Shown here one piece after another: positions 44,782-55,345 of a stretch of 64,000 nt of DNA (its first letter is position 1; each line of letters opens with the position of its first letter). The stretch comes from Mastigocoleus testarum BC008. GTDB lineage: Bacteria; Cyanobacteriota; Cyanobacteriia; Cyanobacteriales; Nostocaceae. Below the pieces are notes generated by a model that searched no databases, was not told the DNA's origin, and saw only the letters and a list, made by a program, of their open reading frames with translations. The position numbers and the translations under genes were made by a program. The stretch spans positions 1,322-65,321 of the forward strand of contig NZ_LMTZ01000101.1 in assembly GCF_001456025.1 (NCBI RefSeq), given 5' to 3'.

Positions 44782-47637
44782 TTAAAATTTCCAGGAAACT
44801 GAACCTACCACAGTTAACGGCTGACCGGGATAAACACGTAAAACATTTTGAGCAGTTTCAAAATAGTCGATATCGAATAAGTTTCGGACGTTGACTGCGG
44901 CTCGGAATTTATTTCGTTCATAGAAGAGTGCAGCATCGGTACGAAGATAACTAGGCACAGTGAAGGTATTTGCTAAATCTCCCTGACGTTCGCCAACGTA
45001 AAATAATCCTAGACCAAAACCCAAACCCTGCATAGAACCCTCTTGAATTTGGTAAGTTGTCCACAGGCTAAAAGCATTTTCTGGAGCATTATTCAAGCGG
45101 TTGCCTTCATCGAAGGAATTATCTTCAGTAATTCGAGCATCATTGTAAGCATAACCAGCAGTAATTTTCCACCCCGGTGAAATTTCACCCGCTAGATTTA
45201 GTTCGACACCACGACTATTTTGCTCGCCAGTTTGGATATCAAAACCGGGATTATCTGGGTCTTCTGTTAGAACATTAGAACGGGTTAAGTCGTAAAGAGC
45301 AAGGGTTGCGGAAAGCCGGTCGTTAAAATCAGCTTTCACTCCAATTTCGTATTGAGTACCACGTTGTGGTTTAAATAAGCTGTTATCAAATGCTCTACCG
45401 GTTTCTTGTTGGAAGGAACGGCTGTAGCTACCGTAGAGAGATATATTAGGAATTGGTTTGTAGACGATACCGACGCGAGGACTAAAGGCTTCATCTTGTT
45501 GAAAGTCTGTTGTGGAATTAATGAAGTCCTCATTTTTTACATTTACAATATCAAAACGTCCACCTAAAACCAGGATCAAATTATCCGAAAAACTAATTTG
45601 GTCTTGAATGTAAATTCCCAATCCATCTTGTGTTTCCTTATCGTCAAATCTAGCAGTTGGCTCCTCAAAGGTCGTATTACTATAATCTGGGTCAAATAAA
45701 TCGATGGAACTAGCAAATCCAAAAGCTCCATTTTCTGTAGTTGTTTCTTGTCGATATAATTCCACCCCTGTGACAAGCTTATGTTTGATACTACCCGTGT
45801 TGAAATTACCAACAGTATAGGTATCTAGCGTATAAGCATTAATATCAGAACCGTCTCTCGCATCAAAATAACTTCTTCGTAAAGTACGGTTATCTGATTC
45901 TAAACTACGCGCAAATACATTAAACTCTGAAGAACGTCGAAATCCAGCACTAAACGCATTCCGAATGCGCCAATCTTCGCTGAACCGGTGTTCTAGATTG
46001 TAGCCAATCCGAAAAAGGTCAATCTCTTTTCCTTCATCTGCTCGACCTCCAACATAAACGCTGCGTGAAATATCCCCATTGGGATTATCTAAAACAGTTC
46101 CTACAGCAGGTAAACCAAAGTAGTTGGGATTATCAAGCTTTGAATATTCAGCTTCTAAAGTCAGGTCAGTATTTTCTCCAATTCGCCAGGCTAAAACCGG
46201 CGAAACCTGAAAACGCTGTCGGTCGTAAAAATCAACAAAGCTTTCTCCTGTCTCTGCTGCTGTATTCAAGCGATATCTAAAATTGCCATTTTCATCTAAT
46301 GGTCCGGAAAAATCGAAACTTCCTCGATATAAGTTATAACTACCAACTGAACCTTCTAGTTTATAAAAAGGTTCGCTGAGCGGTTGCTTGGTGACAATAT
46401 TAACTATACCACCGAGGGATCCTTGTCCGAATAGCACAGAAGCAGGTCCTCTAAGCACTTCTATTCGCTCGACATTCGCAGTTTCACCAGAAACAGATGT
46501 TCCAAGTGGATCTCTTAAACCATTTCTACGGAATAAATCGTTTATACCCGAAAATCCTCCGAAGCCTCGAATCACGGGAGCATCAAACACTGATAGATTC
46601 GAAGCACCGCCAGGCACAACACCAGGAACATTTCTTAGCGCTTCGGTAACATTCGTTGCACCTTGATCTTCAATTACCTCCCGAGGTACTACCTGAATCG
46701 ATTGAGGAACATCACGTATGGGGGTATCGGTTCTCGTTCCTACAGTTGCATTCTCCGGATTGTAGCCTTCATCTAGCTCACCAGTCACCACCAACTCAAT
46801 CGGCTCATCCTGCTGCGCTGGTTTCTTGGAAGGAGTTTCACTTGCAGGCTTTTCTCCTTGGGGTTGAGTTTGCTCGCTCTGGGGTTTGGAGTCTGGTCTT
46901 TGCGCTGTAGAAGCAGCTGGTACTAACCCAAAAATCAAGCCTTGATTACTATCAAAAAACTCTACTTTCGGTAATGCTGTCTCACCTGTAGCTGTTATCC
47001 TGACAGTATTCGCATCCAAATTTATCACTGTTATTTCAGTAATCCCTTCCCTTGGCTTTTCCGAAGAAAATTTGAATGCATCTCCTGACGGTAGACGTAG
47101 TTGGGCATTGGGAATATCGGCAATAAATTGATTACCACTGCTACGATTTATTGCTTGTAATTGCTTTCCTTGAGTCGTTTGTAATATTACCTCAACACCT
47201 TTGTCAGTAGGTTTTGCTTTTACTCCTGTAATTGGAACAACTTTGTTCTTTTTATCAAGCTGGGAAGGAGTTTCTGAATTTGAAGGATTGGGATTGCTTG
47301 GTGTTGATGTTTGGGCTAGCATTCGAGCGCTAGTTGCAGGAAGTTCGATTTCGCTCAATTGAAGAACATTTTTATCTGTTCGACCCAACCTCGTGTGACG
47401 CTGCAAGTATGTTGTTGTTGTCTGTCTCTTTTGAGGCTTTCGATAATTGGAAGTTAATACTGGATATTCACTATTTCTATCTCTAACTTTACTGCCAAAT
47501 CTAGACTTTCCTAGCCTTTGAGTAGATGTTTTATTGATTCCATCTTTTCCTATTTCCTCTGATTTAGCAGGAGTGCTGATAAAATAAACAATTGTGCTTG
47601 TCAGCAGCAAACTTTGAAAGAATTTATTTAACTTCAT
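44782..47637 (-). CDS. TonB-dependent siderophore receptor with AMIN domain
   Basis: A 951-residue outer-membrane receptor. Signal peptide residues 1-26 are followed by a low-complexity stretch, an AMIN domain (about 135-245: VPITGVKAKPTDKGVEVIL, TEITVINLDANTVRITATG), a spacer, a TonB-box-like EPIELVVTG, then the plug (about 300-420: TPIRDVPQSIQVVPREVI, GQGSLGGIVNIVTKQP). A 22-strand-type barrel ends VVGSVSWKF. AMIN plus plug plus barrel is the usual cyanobacterial siderophore receptor build. It is first in a unit with the binding-protein gene. Confidence 0.92.
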   Translation of the reverse strand: MKLNKFFQSLLLTSTIVYFISTPAKSEEIGKDGINKTSTQRLGKSRFGSKVRDRNSEYPVLTSNYRKPQKRQTTTTYLQRHTRLGRTDKNVLQLSEIELPATSARMLAQTSTPSNPNPSNSETPSQLDKKNKVVPITGVKAKPTDKGVEVILQTTQGKQLQAINRSSGNQFIADIPNAQLRLPSGDAFKFSSEKPREGITEITVINLDANTVRITATGETALPKVEFFDSNQGLIFGLVPAASTAQRPDSKPQSEQTQPQGEKPASETPSKKPAQQDEPIELVVTGELDEGYNPENATVGTRTDTPIRDVPQSIQVVPREVIEDQGATNVTEALRNVPGVVPGGASNLSVFDAPVIRGFGGFSGINDLFRRNGLRDPLGTSVSGETANVERIEVLRGPASVLFGQGSLGGIVNIVTKQPLSEPFYKLEGSVGSYNLYRGSFDFSGPLDENGNFRYRLNTAAETGESFVDFYDRQRFQVSPVLAWRIGENTDLTLEAEYSKLDNPNYFGLPAVGTVLDNPNGDISRSVYVGGRADEGKEIDLFRIGYNLEHRFSEDWRIRNAFSAGFRRSSEFNVFARSLESDNRTLRRSYFDARDGSDINAYTLDTYTVGNFNTGSIKHKLVTGVELYRQETTTENGAFGFASSIDLFDPDYSNTTFEEPTARFDDKETQDGLGIYIQDQISFSDNLILVLGGRFDIVNVKNEDFINSTTDFQQDEAFSPRVGIVYKPIPNISLYGSYSRSFQQETGRAFDNSLFKPQRGTQYEIGVKADFNDRLSATLALYDLTRSNVLTEDPDNPGFDIQTGEQNSRGVELNLAGEISPGWKITAGYAYNDARITEDNSFDEGNRLNNAPENAFSLWTTYQIQEGSMQGLGFGLGLFYVGERQGDLANTFTVPSYLRTDAALFYERNKFRAAVNVRNLFDIDYFETAQNVLRVYPGQPLTVVGSVSWKF

Positions 47638-48921
47638 TTATATTTTTAAGACTATGAAAAATCATTCAGCCTTGGTGTTGCCCAAGAAAACAAAATAATA
47701 ATTACACCTCACGTAAATTAAAAACCTTTCCAATGCCATTAAAATTTAGTTGATAATTCCAATGAATTATCAATTAAATTACAAGGCTTTGAGCGCTTAA
47801 TCTACTTAAAGGTTAATTAATGCTAATTTTTAGCACTAACAACATACTACTACAGCAATTCTATTTGCAAGTAATCCTATTAACAATTTTTGATACATCT
47901 TTTTTTTGATTTTGTGGAAAATACGAGCCAAATGCTGCTATTTGAAGATAAAACACCATACCTCACATCAGTAAAATCGTTTTTGGGGAATATAATTCAC
48001 AAAATTGAGATTTTTGTAAGTATTTTCGTAAAAATTTACATTGTCTCATATCTTACAACCAGTGCAGCTATATCCTCACTGAACTAAATTTCTACTGGCG
48101 TATATTTTGTAATCTTCCAAAAGATATAAGTATTTTTACAATAGAGAAGTCTGATAAACTTTATTCATTTGATAATTAGTCGCAATAGTTTTTTGTTGCT
48201 AAAGTAACTAATTATAGTTAAGCTTTTATATAGTCAACAATATACTCTAAAGTCTAGTTTATAGTCTTGGTATTCAGGTTCTTGTATTTGAGTAAATAAA
48301 TAGTCAATCATTGAGTGCCACGGTTGAGAAGGCAAATATTTTTGTTCAACTCGATTACTAACCCTTTTTTGCTTGAATAAGAGACCCCGGATTTTAAGGT
48401 TAGTTAATTTTTTTAGGTGAGAAATAGTAGTCATGGGAGATGTTTATGATGAAAGTATTCCACCGCATTATAGTTTTAGTGAAAATACGTACTTGTGATG
48501 TGTGTTTTCATCATTTCAGCGATATTTCTTGCTATCTGTGCACTTGGACCAAATAATGATTATTCAAATTAATGTTTTGGTTTCTTTGTGACATAAATAT
48601 CGGGTGTGGGTTTAATTATAGTCTCCAAAGTTTTGGGATTTTAAATATCTTCTAAAAATAAGAAACTTCATGATTTGTATTTGCACCTGGCTTTTTTCTG
48701 TCGTAGTCGGTCAAAACCGGAATTTTTCTTTAACTGAAATAACGTAAATTAGTTGAATTCCCCTAAACTGACAAAACTACTTCTAAGGGGTAATTGGTCC
48801 CTTGTCAAGAAGTAAAAAAATTCTTAAAAGAAAATAGATATTCAAACTAAAATATTTTCCTGTCAGAGTGAAGAGGGAAGTAAGTAAGGTCTTATTGTGC
48901 ATTTAGCGGTCTAAAATCAAA
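47638..48921. other. Long AT-rich spacer between receptor and NRPS genes
   Basis: This 1284-bp stretch presumably holds promoters for the receptor (leftward) and the assembly line (rightward). Apart from a doubtful 66-codon frame (48234-48434) I see no gene. AATGATTTTTCAT (minus strand, about 47654-47666), near the receptor start, is a short inverted repeat that might bind a regulator. Confidence 0.5.
48234..48434 (-). CDS. Doubtful small protein, 66 codons
   Basis: The frame encodes a basic protein (LTNLKIRGLLFKQKRVSNR, then WHSMIDYLFTQIQEPEYQD). Composition is not absurd for a real protein, but there is no ribosome binding site and I recognise no family. It may be a chance frame. Confidence 0.2.
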   Translation of the reverse strand: MTTISHLKKLTNLKIRGLLFKQKRVSNRVEQKYLPSQPWHSMIDYLFTQIQEPEYQDYKLDFRVYC

Positions 48922-51900
48922 ATGAATCAATATTCTCATCATTTCCTTGCAAGCGATAATCGCAGTTACTCTACAGTTGTCGATCTCCTACGTTTCAGAA
49001 GCTTTACCCAAGAAAATAGAGATGCTTTCACGTTCTTGCTAGATGGAGAAACAGAGCAAGAGAGATTGACCTATGGGGAATTAGATCGGCGATCGCGTCG
49101 AATTGCTGCTCAGTTGCAAGCATTGGGTTTAACTGGAGAACGAGCTTTACTACTTTATCCTGCAGGGTTAGATTTCTTAATTGCTTTTTTCGGCTGCTTA
49201 TACGCGGGAGTTGTGGCTGTAACTGCATATCCTCCACGAAATCAACGCAATACACCGAGAATCAAAGCGATTTCAAGAGATTCACAAGCAGCAATCGCTC
49301 TGACAACAACAGAAATTCTATCTAAGGTGCAGTCTTTGATGATAGAAAAGACTGACTTAAAATCTTTGCAGTGGTTGACTACCGATAATCTTGCACAAGG
49401 AGTAGAAGATTCTTGGAAGGAACCTTCTATTAATAAAGATACTTTAGCTTTTCTGCAATATACCTCTGGTTCAACGGGGACACCCAAGGGTGTGATGATT
49501 AGTCATGAGAACCTACTACACAATGCTCAGACAACTTACCAATTCATGGAGCATTCAGCAGAAAGTAAGTTTGTCACGTGGCTGCCAATGTACCATGATA
49601 TGGGTTTAATTGGTGGTATATTACAGCCTTTGTATGGGGGGTTCCCTTGCATTATTATGCCTCCAACGTTATTTCTTCAACGTCCTTATCGTTGGTTAAA
49701 GGCTATTTCCCAATATAAAGGAACAACTAGTGGCGGTCCGAATTTTGCCTATGACTTGTGTGTGCAAAAAATTACTTCAGAACAAAAATCAACTCTTGAC
49801 TTGAGTAGTTGGAGTGTAGCATTTAATGGAGCTGAACCGATTCGTAATGATACCTTAGAACGCTTCGCAGAGGCTTTTGCAGAATGTGGCTTCCGTAAAG
49901 AAGCTTTTTACCCTTGTTACGGAATGGCTGAAACAACTCTGATGGTTTCCGGAGTGCAAAAAGCTACATCACCAATTGTCAAAAAAATCCAAAAATCAGC
50001 ATTAGAATCTAATCGAATTGTTGAATCATCTGTGGAAGATGAGGATGTATATAATTTTGTCAGTTGTGGTCGAATAATACCAGAACAGAAAGTAGTAATT
50101 GCTAATCCGGGAACACTCAAAAATTCTCAACCAGGGGAAATTGGAGAAATTTGGGTATTAGGACCGAGTGTTGGTCAAGGCTATTGGAATCGTGAAGAGG
50201 AGACAGAGGAGACATTTCACGCTTATCTATCTGATACCGGAGAAGGACCATTCCTGCGGACGGGTGATTTAGGTTTTTTGCAGGATGAGGAGTTGTTCAT
50301 TACAGGTAGAGCTAAAGATTTAATTATTATTCGTGGTCGCAATCTTTACCCACAGGATATCGAATTAACTGCAGAATGCAGCCATCCTTCTTTACGTTCC
50401 GGTGCGAGTGCAGCATTTACAGTTTTAGTTAGCGACGAAGAACGACTGGTAGTTGTACAAGAATTAGAGTTTCGCGCCAAACCTAATTTAGAAGAAGTAG
50501 GAAATGCAATTCGTCAAGCAATTAGTGAAGAGCATGAGGTACAAGTCTATGCAGTTGTCCTAATTAAACCAGGTAGTATCTCCAAAACTTCCAGTGGTAA
50601 AATTCAAAGACGCGCAACTCGCGCTCGATTTGAGAAAGGCGAACTAAATGTGGTCGCAAGCAACATTCTCAAAATTAGCGATATTGCGATCGAGGAAACT
50701 CGATTACAGCGTTCTCAACTTTTGGCACTTTCTCCGAGGGAATGTCAAGCATTTTTAGAAACATATCTGATGGAACAGGAAGCCAGGGTTTTGGGGATCG
50801 CACCGGATGATATCAATCCGGAAGAGCCATTAAGCGCCCTCGGACTTGATTCTCTAAAGGTATTTGAATTGAAAAACAGAGTTGAGGTCGACTTGGAGGT
50901 AGAAGTATCTGTAGCAGACTTCTTTGAAGGAATAAGTACGCGATCGCTCGTTACTAAAATACTTGCTCAGATAACAACAGATGGACTACGATCCCTATCT
51001 CTTATCCAAACAGAAAAAAATACATCTAATTATCCTCTATCTTTTTCCCAAAAGGGATTATGGTTTATACATCAGTTAAATCCCGATACCTCTACATATA
51101 ATATTCCTATAGTTATTAACTTAAAAGGCGACCTTAACCAAGAAATCTTACAAAAGTGTCTGAACCGAATTGTTAAACGACACGAAGTATTAAGGACAAG
51201 CTTTACAGTGATTGATGGACAACCCGTCCAAGTTATCAATCAAGCTATATCCTTAACTTTGACGGTTGAAGATTTACGTTCATTACCAGAAAACGAACGC
51301 ACTAGCGCAGCACAACATTTAACTACAGAGTTAGCACAGCAGCCTTTTGACTTATCTTCTAAATCGTTAATTCGTACAAAATGTTTACAAATAAGCGATA
51401 AAAATTATCATTTAATAACTGTCCTGCATCATATAATTGCAGATGGTTGGTCTATTGGGATTTTTATCCAAGAACTAGTTGAGCTATATGAAAAATATTC
51501 TAAAGGCCAACTTCCCCAACTTCCGAAATCACCCATCCAATACAGAGATTTTCTCAATTGGCAACGAAAATGGATGAATTCCGAATGTACTCAACCATTA
51601 TTAAGCTATTGGAAACAAAAATTACAGGGCGAACTTCCCGTACTGAATTTACCAACTGACCGTCCGCGATCGTCAGTTCAAACTTTTAACGGCGCTCAAG
51701 CGAAATTAGTGCTTCCTCAAATTCTGAGAACAGAACTAAAGAATTTGAGCCGTCAGCAGGGAGTAACTCTGTTTATGACCTTGCTTACAGCTTTCAAAAT
51801 CTTGCTGCATCGCTATACAAATCAGACTGATATTATTGTAGGCTCGCCGATCGCTAATCGTAACAGAGCAGAAATTGAGCAGTTGATCGGATTTTTTGTA

Positions 51901-54303
51901 AATGTTTTAGTATTGCGCACAGACTTATCTGGCAAACTTAGTTTTCAAGAGTTGTTAGCGCGGGTGAAATCAACAGCTTTAGAAGCTTATGTTCATCAAG
52001 ACTTACCCTTTGAGAAGTTGGTAGAAGAACTACAGCCAAATAGAGACTTGAGCTATAATCCACTATTTCAGGTGATGTTCGTTCTCCAAAATGTTCCAGT
52101 ACCAGATTTAAGTTTATCTGATTTATCAGTTAGCTATGAGGAAGGTTATAACGGTACATCGAAGTTTGATTTGACATTGTTTATGGAGGACTCGGAGCAA
52201 GGGTTGGTTGCAACTTGCGAGTACAACACGGATTTATTTAGTGCAAGTACTATTACCCGGATGCTGGAACATTTCCAGACTTTATTGTCAAGCATCATTA
52301 GCGAACCCCAACAATGTATTTCAGAATTGCAACTATTAACACCACCTGAAGTTCAGCAGTTATTAGTTGAGTGGAATGATACTAAAACAGACTATCCTGA
52401 CGACAAGTGTATTCATCAACTGTTTGAGACACAGGTAGAGAAAACACCAGATGCTGTTGCAGTAGTCTTTGAAGACCAGCAATTAACCTATCAGGATTTA
52501 AATAAGAGAGCAAATCAGTTAGCCCATTATTTGCAGCAACAAGGTGTGAAATCAGACACAGTTGTTGGTATTTGCATGGAACGCTCTGTGGAAATGGTGG
52601 TAACTCTAGTAGCTATTCTGAAAGCTGGTGGGGCATATTTACCTCTAGACCCAGCATATCCCAAAGAGCGACTAGCTTTTATACTGAAAGATGCTCAAAT
52701 ATCAATATTGTTAACTCAATCACATTTGGAGAATAAACTACCACCACATCAAGCACAGTTAGTATGTATAGATACAGAAGGTTCGATATATACAAATTAC
52801 AATTCCCAAAATCCAGTCAGCTATGTAAAGCCACAACATTTAGCCTATGTCATTTATACATCTGGTTCTACGGGAAAACCCAAGGGAGTAATGAATACTC
52901 ATCAGGGTGCATGTAATCGTTTACTGTGGATGCAAGATGCTTATCAATTAACATCATCAGACCGAGTTTTACAAAAGACTCCTTTTAGTTTTGATGTATC
53001 GGTATGGGAATTTTTCTGGCCATTATTGACGGGTGCAGTTTTAGTTGTAGCGAAACCAGGTGGTCATCGAGATACGCGGTATCTAGCAGAGCTTATATCA
53101 CAACAAGAAATAACTACACTTCACTTTGTTCCTTCTATGCTGCAAGTTTTTCTAGAGGAACGAGAGCATCAGAACTGTAAAAGTATCAAGCGTGTAATTT
53201 GTAGTGGTGAAGCTTTATCTTTTGAATTACAACAAAGATTTTTCAAGAGTTTTGATGCTCAATTACATAACCTTTATGGACCAACAGAAGCGTCTATTGA
53301 TGTGACAGCGTGGCGTTGCGATCGAAATGAAAAAATTGTTCATATTGGTCGTCCAATTGCTAATACACAGATATTTATTTTAGATAAACATTTACAGCTT
53401 GTTCCTATAGGAGTTCCCAGCGAGTTACATATCGGTGGAGTGGGGTTAGCACGAGGTTATTTGAATAGACCAGAATTAACTGAACAAAAGTTTATTCCTA
53501 ATCCATTTAATGATTTACAATTAAATAAGAATATTCCAAATAAAAATCTTAATTTAAACTCACGCCTTTACAAAACAGGAGATCTAGCGCGCTACCGCGA
53601 AGATGGAAATATTGAATTTTTAGGTAGAATAGATTATCAAGTCAAAATTCGTGGAAATCGCATCGAACTAGGGGAAATTGAAGCTTTATTAGAGCAACAT
53701 CCGCAGGTACGAGAAACGGTAGTAGTAGCTAGGGAAGATATACCGAATGATTGTCACCTAGTTGCATATCTAGTTACTCACGAGAATAGTAAGCCTTCTG
53801 TCAATGAACTACGAGGATTTCTCAAAGAAAAGCTACCCGAATATATGCTTCCTTCTGACTTTGTTATGTTAGATATTTTACCTTTGACTCCCAATGGCAA
53901 AGTAGACCGTCGTGCTTTACCCGTACCTGAAAATCTGCGTCCAGACTTAACAACAACTTTTAAGCCACCCGAGTCCGAAATAGAACAGCAGATTTCCAAA
54001 CTTTGGCAAGAGGTGCTGCATCTAGATAAAGTAGGTATTAATGATAACTTTTTTGATTTAGGTGGAAATTCGTTACTGATGCTTCAAGTAAATAATAAAC
54101 TGCGTACAATTTTGCAGCGAGATATATCAGTAGTAACGATGTTTCAAAATCCTACTATTTACTCATTAGGGGAATATTTAAGTCAAAAAACAGGAGAATC
54201 ATCTTCTTTTGAATCTATAAATAAACGCGTTCAAAAGCAACTAAAAGCTGTCGAGCGGCGGCAAAAAAGTTTAATGAAGCGAGGTAAAAATCTAAATAGC
54301 TAA
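48922..54303 (+). CDS. Lipo-initiation NRPS: FAAL-ACP-C-A(Ser)-PCP
   Basis: A 1793-residue megasynthase. Residues 1-590 are a fatty acyl-AMP ligase (YTSGSTGTPKGVM, FRTGDLGF-like FLRTGDLGF). An ACP with Ser644 in LGLDSLKVF takes the acyl group. A condensation domain (about 700-1130) has HHIIADG with His836/His837. An adenylation domain (about 1150-1660) has YTSGSTGKPKG, LYGPTEASIDVTAW and NGKVDR. A PCP has Ser1717 in LGGNSLLML. The substrate pocket residues read D-V-W-H-I-S-L-I-D-K, close to known serine codes. It should activate a fatty acid, load it and condense it with Ser. There is no release domain. Next gene starts 64 bp downstream. Confidence 0.93.
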   Translation: MNQYSHHFLASDNRSYSTVVDLLRFRSFTQENRDAFTFLLDGETEQERLTYGELDRRSRRIAAQLQALGLTGERALLLYPAGLDFLIAFFGCLYAGVVAVTAYPPRNQRNTPRIKAISRDSQAAIALTTTEILSKVQSLMIEKTDLKSLQWLTTDNLAQGVEDSWKEPSINKDTLAFLQYTSGSTGTPKGVMISHENLLHNAQTTYQFMEHSAESKFVTWLPMYHDMGLIGGILQPLYGGFPCIIMPPTLFLQRPYRWLKAISQYKGTTSGGPNFAYDLCVQKITSEQKSTLDLSSWSVAFNGAEPIRNDTLERFAEAFAECGFRKEAFYPCYGMAETTLMVSGVQKATSPIVKKIQKSALESNRIVESSVEDEDVYNFVSCGRIIPEQKVVIANPGTLKNSQPGEIGEIWVLGPSVGQGYWNREEETEETFHAYLSDTGEGPFLRTGDLGFLQDEELFITGRAKDLIIIRGRNLYPQDIELTAECSHPSLRSGASAAFTVLVSDEERLVVVQELEFRAKPNLEEVGNAIRQAISEEHEVQVYAVVLIKPGSISKTSSGKIQRRATRARFEKGELNVVASNILKISDIAIEETRLQRSQLLALSPRECQAFLETYLMEQEARVLGIAPDDINPEEPLSALGLDSLKVFELKNRVEVDLEVEVSVADFFEGISTRSLVTKILAQITTDGLRSLSLIQTEKNTSNYPLSFSQKGLWFIHQLNPDTSTYNIPIVINLKGDLNQEILQKCLNRIVKRHEVLRTSFTVIDGQPVQVINQAISLTLTVEDLRSLPENERTSAAQHLTTELAQQPFDLSSKSLIRTKCLQISDKNYHLITVLHHIIADGWSIGIFIQELVELYEKYSKGQLPQLPKSPIQYRDFLNWQRKWMNSECTQPLLSYWKQKLQGELPVLNLPTDRPRSSVQTFNGAQAKLVLPQILRTELKNLSRQQGVTLFMTLLTAFKILLHRYTNQTDIIVGSPIANRNRAEIEQLIGFFVNVLVLRTDLSGKLSFQELLARVKSTALEAYVHQDLPFEKLVEELQPNRDLSYNPLFQVMFVLQNVPVPDLSLSDLSVSYEEGYNGTSKFDLTLFMEDSEQGLVATCEYNTDLFSASTITRMLEHFQTLLSSIISEPQQCISELQLLTPPEVQQLLVEWNDTKTDYPDDKCIHQLFETQVEKTPDAVAVVFEDQQLTYQDLNKRANQLAHYLQQQGVKSDTVVGICMERSVEMVVTLVAILKAGGAYLPLDPAYPKERLAFILKDAQISILLTQSHLENKLPPHQAQLVCIDTEGSIYTNYNSQNPVSYVKPQHLAYVIYTSGSTGKPKGVMNTHQGACNRLLWMQDAYQLTSSDRVLQKTPFSFDVSVWEFFWPLLTGAVLVVAKPGGHRDTRYLAELISQQEITTLHFVPSMLQVFLEEREHQNCKSIKRVICSGEALSFELQQRFFKSFDAQLHNLYGPTEASIDVTAWRCDRNEKIVHIGRPIANTQIFILDKHLQLVPIGVPSELHIGGVGLARGYLNRPELTEQKFIPNPFNDLQLNKNIPNKNLNLNSRLYKTGDLARYREDGNIEFLGRIDYQVKIRGNRIELGEIEALLEQHPQVRETVVVAREDIPNDCHLVAYLVTHENSKPSVNELRGFLKEKLPEYMLPSDFVMLDILPLTPNGKVDRRALPVPENLRPDLTTTFKPPESEIEQQISKLWQEVLHLDKVGINDNFFDLGGNSLLMLQVNNKLRTILQRDISVVTMFQNPTIYSLGEYLSQKTGESSSFESINKRVQKQLKAVERRQKSLMKRGKNLNS

Positions 54304-54367
54304 CATCTAAATAGCTAACAATATAAGAGTAATTGTTTAAATTCAACAATAAATTCAGACTGAAATC

Positions 54368-55231
54368 ATGGAAATCGCTCCTTTGTCAACCAGCAGCGCC
54401 AAACTAATTCACAACAAGACTTCTCAATCAATTTTACAACTGCCTGTTGAAGAGACTTTAGATGATTTTAAAGTATCTGGTGTTTTACTATTTCGAGATT
54501 TTGGTATTGACTATGAACAGATGAAAACCTTTGCCGAAAAGTTTAGTTCAAGATTTGTCTTAGATAAAGATAGACCCATAGTCGATCCGCGCAATAAATT
54601 CATTACTTTAGTAGATCCTGGGATGCATTATGTTAGTCCTCATTGCGAGAATGCTAACTCTCCGTTTCGTCCCGATGTAATCTGGTTCTGCTGTGCTGTA
54701 CCAGCAGAACGAAGTGGTGAAACTTTATTTTGGGATGGAGTGCGAGTATGGAAAGAATTGAGTCAGGAATTGCAAGAGTTATTTATTGCTAAAAAAATCA
54801 GATTTTTACAAAAATTTCCTGCTGCTGATTGGAAGCGTTTTCTAGGATCAGGTGCTACTTTAACTGATGTCAAGCGTATGCTCAATAATATTCCTGGATT
54901 AAATTACAAAATTAATGAAGACCAATCTGTTTCAATCGAATACATTTGTTCGGCTGTAGTTAAGACGAAATATGGTCATCAAGATGCATTTGCTAACAGT
55001 TTGATTGCCGAGTACAAAAATCCTAGAGGAATTGTCACTTTTGAAGATGCTTCACCTATTCCGTCAACATTGATCGATCAAATCAACCAAGTAATGAATA
55101 ATTGTATAGAAGTAATTTCCTGGAAACCAGGAGATTTAGTCATGATTGATAATTCTAGATTTTTGCATGGTCGTCGCTCCTTTAGCGATAGAAAACGACG
55201 GATTTATTCTTTACTTAGTTATCTTAAATAA
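54368..55231 (+). CDS. TauD/clavaminate-synthase-like Fe(II)/2-oxoglutarate hydroxylase
   Basis: A 287-residue soluble oxygenase. The iron ligands appear as His92-x-Glu94 (SPHCENANSPF) and His267 (FLHGRRSF), the HxE form of the facial triad seen in clavaminate synthase-like members. The Arg residues after His267 may bind 2-oxoglutarate. Proteins of this group hydroxylate carrier-bound amino acids in several siderophore and peptide pathways (SyrP and related aspartate beta-hydroxylases). Between the Ser-loading NRPS and the PKS it probably modifies a tethered residue or chain, perhaps creating an iron ligand. Target not provable from sequence. Confidence 0.8.
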   Translation: MEIAPLSTSSAKLIHNKTSQSILQLPVEETLDDFKVSGVLLFRDFGIDYEQMKTFAEKFSSRFVLDKDRPIVDPRNKFITLVDPGMHYVSPHCENANSPFRPDVIWFCCAVPAERSGETLFWDGVRVWKELSQELQELFIAKKIRFLQKFPAADWKRFLGSGATLTDVKRMLNNIPGLNYKINEDQSVSIEYICSAVVKTKYGHQDAFANSLIAEYKNPRGIVTFEDASPIPSTLIDQINQVMNNCIEVISWKPGDLVMIDNSRFLHGRRSFSDRKRRIYSLLSYLK

Positions 55232-55345
55232 ACGCAATGGCTACTCCGTGTGGGACAAATAAAAAATTATGCTTTTTTTTACACAGAAATATACTTAAAA
55301 AATTTGATTTTAATCCAACCCAAGTGAGAGAACAAGCGAAAGAGA

